Assembly: GCA_001600055.1 (NCBI GenBank)
Contig: BCIV01000005.1
Coordinates: 62,001 to 126,000, forward strand
Reading direction: 5' to 3'
Origin: Filobasidium wieringae
Taxonomy: Eukaryota > Basidiomycota > Tremellomycetes > Filobasidiales > Filobasidiaceae
Length of the DNA stretch: 64,000 bases
Shown: in pieces, positions 59,005 to 64,000 of the stretch
Position numbering within the stretch: the stretch's first letter is position 1
Layout of the letters: every line of letters starts with the position of its first letter
Position numbers and translations under genes: made by a program
Notes under the pieces: generated by a model
What the model saw: only the letters and a program-made list of their open reading frames with translations
What the model was told of the DNA's origin: nothing
The model's database searches: none

Positions 59005-59699
59005 AGTAGTCTTGCAACACAATCCGAAACATGACAAGATGACGACCTTCACGCACAATTACGCATTATGAAAAGATTGGTCAAGCGACTACTACAGACG
59101 CTGTATTCGATTATCATGACACGATGACTATCGCTGTATCGACCAGATCGGAGGAATGGCTCGATTTACTCTTGGCGAGGCATTGCTATCCGTTACGAAC
59201 TCGAACATACTATCATCAATCACTGCCATCCCCTCGTCTCCGCTCTATCCACTACGATTATAGTGTTTGTCATTTCGAAAAAGGTTCAAGGAGACGATAA
59301 GTATGCTCAGGCGTGATGCCTTATCTATCTCGCTGATAACACGAGCTTAGCCCCTTCAATATCATGACAATCTCGTCGTGCGATACGTAGCGAGGAATTC
59401 TGGGGTTGATCTACACCTGAATGAACTTGACGTGACGTGACGTCTCGCATTCACCGATCGCAAAACTTGACAAATGTTTGGTTGACCAGCCTGCTTGATG
59501 CATCCGTTTCATACTGCTAGAACTACGACAAAGCGACTACACATTCCGATGCGATCATTCGCTTCAAGCGCAAGGACTTGTGAAATGCGTAGCTCCAATT
59601 GGATACAACGTTCTTATCCTAGCTTGCATCAGATCGTCCCAGTCTGTGAGCGGGAATGACGAATAGTCGATGTCTGCATTTGTCACCGAAGGAAAATCA
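59005..59699. other. Intergenic region with TGACG repeat
   Basis: No gene is supported. TGACGTGACGTGACGTC (59428-59444) repeats the same pentanucleotide seen after RIC8 at 16.8 kb. The rest is unremarkable. Confidence 0.35.
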
Positions 59700-60115
59700 T
59701 GGCGCCGTCAGAGAGGCGCCGGAGGCGCCGGCTCTAGGTTTAGCCTGTCATGTGAAGTGTAGTGTGGGTATGTATTCATTGGTTTGAAGTGGAAGGAATG
59801 GAAACACCGGCTCTGTGACTATGCGGTGAAATGTGAGTGTCAGGTATATGATCGACATGGGTGAGAGCAAATTCAAGGGCAAGAATGGACAACCACAGTA
59901 AACAGAGAGGCGCCGATAGGCGCCGGTTCTGTGAATGAGTCTTTGGTCAGAGCGAGTAAACATTGTCNGGTCAGATGGCCGAGTGGTCTNAGCGCCAGCT
60001 CTGTGAATGTGTGTTCAGTGTGAGTGAGGTGGAAGATCACCGGGGTCAGATGGCCAAGTGGGCTAGGCGCCGGTTCTGTGAATGAGTCTTTGGTCAGAGC
60101 GAGTAAACATTGTCC
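59700..60115 (+). repeat. Array of truncated tRNA-Leu 5' halves and GGCGCC elements
   Basis: Two tRNA-Leu 5' ends (59969-59994 and 60044-60070), each about 27 nt and reaching through the D-arm, precede the intact tRNA at 60116. Spacings are 75 and 72 bp. Each copy runs into GCGCC(A/G)G(C/T)TCTGTGAATG in place of the anticodon arm. A 78-bp segment at 59917-59994 is repeated almost perfectly at 60064-60141, an offset of 147 bp, that is, two units. More degenerate units with GGCGCC lie back to about 59700. Two N bases (59968, 59990) sit in the array, perhaps from assembly difficulty. Confidence 0.85.
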
Positions 60116-60229
60116 GGTCAGATGGCCGAGTGGTCTAAGGCGCTCGACTCAAGTATCTATTACTTCTCCTGTCATCAGGAGAGTATTCGAGTCTCGCAAG
60201 AGGCGGGCGTTCGAATCGCCCTCTGATCA
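60116..60229 (+). tRNA. tRNA-Leu(CAA) with intron
   Basis: The cloverleaf folds by eye. The acceptor stem is GGTCAGA with TCTGATC and discriminator A. The D-arm is GCCGAGTGGTCTAAGGC, with the A-box. The anticodon stem is CTCGA with TCGAG, the loop is CTCAAG (anticodon CAA), and a long variable arm TCTCGCAAGAGG marks class II. The T-arm is GGGCG TTCGAAT CGCCC (B-box). An intron of about 32 nt follows position 37 (from TATCTATT to about GAGTA), as in many fungal tRNA-Leu(CAA) genes. A T-run follows the 3' end within 10 bases, a probable Pol III terminator. Its splicing would need the TRL1 ligase encoded at 4.4-7.7 kb. Confidence 0.92.
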
Positions 60230-60629
60230 ATATCCTTTTTGCCTTGTGTCGCTCGTTTGCGCGAACCACACCAACACCCTTCCTTCCTCGCGGATCCAGG
60301 TACACACGCCCGGGCCTCGGTTCTCGGTTGGAGCGAGATCGGGATCGGTCGTGTGGACGAAAGATTAGATTGGAAAAGCTACAGCTACAGGTCGTCTAAG
60401 GTCGTCTATGCATATATACCCTCGTCTGTACACTTTCCCGCCCATTGTCGTCATCCGTCATCCGTCACTGCCTCAGATGACTTGGTACACTCGCCCGCTC
60501 ATTGCGTCTTTGCGACAACTTATAATACAGGTCTCTACGTCGTGACCGTCTACTTTTTCCTGCTTGGCAAAATCGTCAGCGTCACACCGCATAATACTGT
60601 CACAATTGACCTGCCAGGGACTGGTTACC

Positions 60630-62723
60630 ATGATCGAAACGAAACCGACTCAATCCACACTGATGACGGACCAGGAGTCCTCATCTACCGGCGCACCCGT
60701 CATCTCCAAGGCCAGGAAGATGTCCATGTTGACACTCGTAAGCAGTCGTGTGACTATTTGATCAGGTTTCTCGAGCTGACGCTTCTTTGGGCGGCGTCTA
60801 GTTCTGTTTCGCTCAATTCGTCGACGTCTATAACGCCAGTGCCGTCGTCCTGGCGACTGCTACGGTATGTCTTTCTACATTGCTCGACGACCGATTCTAT
60901 CTACCTCGACTGACCACGGGTTGAACGGTTTCAGATCGCCGAAGACCTTCAAATGGGAGCCACCGAAAGTGTCTGGACATTGAGCGCCTATGTTCTGACC
61001 TTTGCATCGTTCATGTTGCCCGTAAGTTTCCCATTCGCCACACTATCACACGGCCCTCACTGAATCGATCGACCGCCACTACGACTGTAGATGGGGAAAA
61101 TCGCAGACCTCTGGTCAGCCAAAGCCGTCTTCCTCCTCGGTCTCGTCTGGGTCGGAGCGTTCTCTATAGGGATCGCCGTCGCCCAAGACAAAGTCGTTCT
61201 CTTCGTCCTTCGAGCGTTTGCCGGTCTTGGGCAAGTCTCCTCTCCAAACCGAACTGTAAACTCACACGAACAATGCTGATACCTGTACCGAACCACCACA
61301 GAGCCGCCGCCTCCATCCCCGCCGCTCTGAACCTGATAATCCACCTCTTCCCTGGAGAAGCGGAACAACACATCGCCCTAGCTTCTTTCGGTGGAGCAGG
61401 GGAACTCGCAAACGTCTGTGGGTTCCTCCTCGGTGGGGTCCTCTTACTAGCATCGTGGCGCTGGGTGTTTTGGTTATTACCCATCGTCTGTTTCCCGATG
61501 GCGCTAGGCGGATTATGGCTAATACCCAGTCGAGAGATCTTGAAGGGGTACCAACTCGAAGGACTCAGGAGAGAGGTTCAGGCGGGGTCGAAACGGGCCG
61601 AGGAGGAGTTGAGGGCTATTGAAGGGTCCGAGATGGGCAGGGGAGGGTTCGATTATGTCGGGACGTTTTTGATCGTCGCCGGAGCCGTTTTGACCATCTT
61701 CGGATTGACGGACGGAGGTGAAAGTGGAGGATGGTGAGTCTCATCACCTCGAACCGAGCACCCCCGGTCTCAGTTCTTACTAATCACCGCCACTCATCAA
61801 CTCCCAGGGCACGAGCACAACCGATCACATGTCTCGTCATCGGTCTGATCCTCTTCCCGCTCTTCTTCTACTACGAATCCCGTCTCCCATCATCCACCGC
61901 TTTGATCCCTTCCTCCATCTGGCACATCCAGAACGTCACCATCTTGGTCGTGGTCAGCTTGGTACCGTACTTTTGGTGGTACGGTATTCAGTATTGTTTC
62001 GCGAACATCATGCAGGAAGACTGGGGGGTTTCTAGTATCATGACTGCCGTGCATTTGTATGTACCTGGGTCCCCGCTTTACTTCGAACGATGATGGGATT
62101 CTAACGATTCGAGTTTCTGCGCGACACAGTCTACCCATCTCGATCGGAGGAGGAATCATCTTCATCCTTATCGGCTACCTACCCCCTTCCGCGTTCCCCT
62201 TGAAACTCCGGATGATCGTTGGAGCACTTATAGCAGCCGGTGGAACTCTAATGCTCGTCTTCGCTCGCGATGAAGGCTGGTATTGGAAACTCGTCGTACC
62301 GGGGATGGTGGTGGGAAGCTTCGGGATGGCTATCGTCTTCATCTCGGCGAATAATAGTCTATTGATGAGGGTCCCTAGTGAATATTCTGGGTGAGTCTGG
62401 GTCAGATGCTCAAGTGTTTCACTGGATAGGGTATTGATCACGATTCCATGCGCAGTGTCGTCGGAGGGATCTTCAATGCTACGCTTCAATTGGGAGCCAC
62501 AGCAGGTCTAGCGATAAACGCTACCATCCAAGCCGCTTTCCCCTCATCCGACAATCACTCGAACGGAGCACACTCGATCGCTTGGAAAGGGTACGAAAGT
62601 ACTTTTATCTGGATGACGGTGCTGTGTGTGGTGGTGGCGATCTTGTCGGGGATCTGGTTCAAGAATCCCATCGAAGGGGATTCAGAGGTGGAGGTGAGGG
62701 TCAAGGAAGGTGAACGGATATGA
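60630..62723 (+). CDS. MFS transporter, DHA2-like (14-TM drug:H+ antiporter type)
   Basis: This is a predicted proton-coupled exporter of the major facilitator superfamily. Exons are 60630-60737, 60802-60864, 60935-61021, 61091-61230, 61302-61733, 61808-62056, 62130-62390 and 62456-62723. TM1 carries FCFAQFVDVYNASAVVLATATI, and the loop motif A-like GKIADLWSAKAVFLLG follows. Motif C-like glycines occur in GLGAAASIPAALNLIIHLFP and SFGGAGELANVCGFLLGGVL. Later helices include FLPISIGGGIIFILIGYLPP and VVGGIFNATLQLGATAGLAI. The N-terminus and C-terminus are short and hydrophilic. Intron 4 has a GC..AG border: only the GCAAGT donor keeps the conserved GLGAAASIP frame. The closest types are Atr1/Sge1-like proteins; the substrate is unknown. 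Confidence 0.88.
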
Positions 62724-63058
62724 TGGAGGAGTAGATTACGAATAGATGGTTACATAGGATCGAGACCGTTGTACAGGAATAGAAATACATGAGATCGCAT
62801 TGCCCGTTGCAAGAAAAGGAAACATGAAACACATCGGGTAGATTCAGGATTCGCTCGCTATCAACGATGAATATGCTGCGCCGGTTGCTGACGTGTATTC
62901 TAGCCGTGTTCGATCATAGTTCTCTGCATGCAGCTGCATGGTAGGTGACCTCCCATGACCAGACCTCGTATCAATCATATCAACTACCTAGAGAGCCGCC
63001 TCAACCTCACGCCGAGCTCTTCTCGCAAGATAACTACCGGAAAGAGTGTGCTTGCGAA
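62724..63058. other. Intergenic region with CATGCAGCTGCATG palindrome
   Basis: No gene is seen. A perfect 14-bp palindrome CATGCAGCTGCATG (62927-62940) lies about 120 bp upstream of the next start codon, with an E-box-like CAGCTG centre; it could be a dimeric factor site. Confidence 0.4.
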
Positions 63059-64000
63059 ATGTCCTCTGTAAAACCTGCCGCTAACCAGCAAACGGCAGCA
63101 CCCAAAATGTAAGAACCGCTGTAATCTAAGCTATTACTTACAACCGCTCACTTCTGCACCTGTATCCAACAGCCTAGCAATAGGCTCAGCCAATTCAAGT
63201 CTGAAGAAACTATCTACAAAAATAAATGCCTTTCAAACGAATTACGGACCGTTCGATTGTGCGTTTACCAAGATCGCTCTCATAATCCGTGTTATGACTA
63301 ATCGGAGAACGCTGGGTGCACGTACAGGTTGTGTGATCGTAGGAAATTTGTTCAAGGAGGGAGAATCGGTGGATTCTTTGAGTTCGGATCTTACCTGTAC
63401 GTGAATCGCTGGTAGTATCCATCTTCCCATGATCTATACCCGTGTTGCTCACGCACGACGAACAGTTCCTATTCCAACCTACTTCACCCACCCAACTCAT
63501 TCCTTAAGTGAAGAACTCTCGACAAAGCTTTCGACAACGAACGGAGAAGTGTTACCGAATCTGATCTATGCGGGTCGGACGGGGGTGATCAAGACGAGTA
63601 ACGGGGTTGGGATCGGATTTCTAGGTGGACGAGTTGGAGTGGAAGGAGGAGAGGTGAGTTCTCATCAACAGTTCGCGGGAAGGGTAGACATTTATGGTTT
63701 CGATCTCATTCGGACAGGAGACGGATCCTGAAGTATTGACAGAACCGGAACTTTCATCTTTCATTCAAAACCCTTCTTTCCGAACCCACACTCTTCCCCC
63801 TCCTTCCGAACCCGCTGCCCCCCGCTCATCGACAGAGACGAACATAAATCCCACGACATCCGGTCAATCTTCCATCACTCCCAAAGATCTTTCCTTAGCA
63901 GAAGCCCGAGCTCTAGCACAGAAGAAAGAGAAAGAAGAGAAGATCCCTAGTTGGACGAAAGGGCTGGACGTTCTGGTACTTCCTTCTTCACCTGCAGATT
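63059..64000 (+). CDS. Cwf19/Drn1-like protein, 5' part (truncated by window)
   Basis: Cwf19L1/Drn1 proteins associate with the spliceosome and lariat debranching enzyme Dbr1. Exons begin at ATG 63059 (MSSVKPAANQQTAAPK) and continue after an intron with ILAIGSANSSLKKLSTKINA and YGPFDC. The next exon joins as CVIVGNLFKEGESV, matching the family's metallophosphatase-like core (LxxGDxxG...FDLLLCVGNFF). It goes on with PIPTYFTHPTHSLSEEL, LPNLIYAGRTGVIKTSNGVG and, near the end, WTKGLDVLVLPSSPAD, equivalent to the family's GVDILLTSPWP. The phosphatase-type ligands are only partly kept, as in other members. The CwfJ C-terminal HIT-like region lies beyond base 64000. A signal peptide is absent, as expected for a nuclear protein. 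Confidence 0.8.

Noticed and set aside
59969..60070. Two further tRNA genes upstream of tRNA-Leu
   Set aside because: They stop after the D-arm; there is no anticodon arm, B-box or pairing 3' acceptor strand.

Overview
The window is nuclear DNA of a basidiomycete fungus, most likely a yeast-like tremellomycete (Cryptococcus/Kwoniella-type). This is inferred from gene-dense loci, many 50-80 nt GT..AG introns, fungal-only proteins (trifunctional Fol1, tripartite tRNA ligase Trl1, DASH subunit Dam1, PDR-type ABC transporter) and STRIPAK, Ric8 and DUF1772 proteins. No bacterial, viral, transposon or CRISPR element was recognised. Gene models were spliced by hand, so exon edges are predictions. 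Five N bases are present (10461, 10466, 16823, 59968, 59990).

Layout. 0.5-7.7 kb: MBF1 (+), then FOL1 and TRL1 (both -). 8.5-16.8 kb: a Boi/Pob1-type SH3-SAM-PH scaffold with a calponin-homology-like C-terminus, then a Pho80-type cyclin whose reading frame runs without a stop into a complete Ric8 (G-alpha exchange factor/chaperone). 17-23.5 kb: a small DUF1772-type membrane protein (-), a Gln- and Met-rich bZIP regulator (+) and a GH5 exo-beta-1,3-glucanase-like enzyme (+). 23.6-35 kb, all on the minus strand: DAM1, an unrecognised gene in AT-richer DNA, a TBC1D5-like Rab-GAP, a second unrecognised gene, and a transcription-type cyclin. 35.3-38.5 kb: striatin (+). 39-46 kb: two doubtful small ORFs, RPN8 (-) head-to-head with a 2OG-Fe(II) dioxygenase (+), eIF4B/TIF3 (-), and a tentative small gene. 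46.5-51.4 kb: a PDR-type ABC transporter (-). 51.4-59 kb: a gene-poor stretch with one tentative small gene, then two unrecognised plus-strand genes. 59.7-60.2 kb: an array of truncated tRNA-Leu 5' halves ending in an intact, intron-containing tRNA-Leu(CAA). 60.6-64 kb: a DHA-like MFS transporter and the 5' part of a Cwf19/Drn1-like lariat-associated protein cut off by the window edge.

The genes do not form one pathway. Most are housekeeping (transcription, folate, tRNA and HAC1-type splicing, translation, proteasome, kinetochore) or signalling (cyclins, Ric8, Boi, striatin, Rab-GAP), with two efflux pumps. The most unusual items are the cyclin-Ric8 continuous frame, the roughly 74-bp array of tRNA-Leu 5' halves, the CH-like tail on the Boi scaffold, and start-codon-sized first exons in MBF1 and TIF3.
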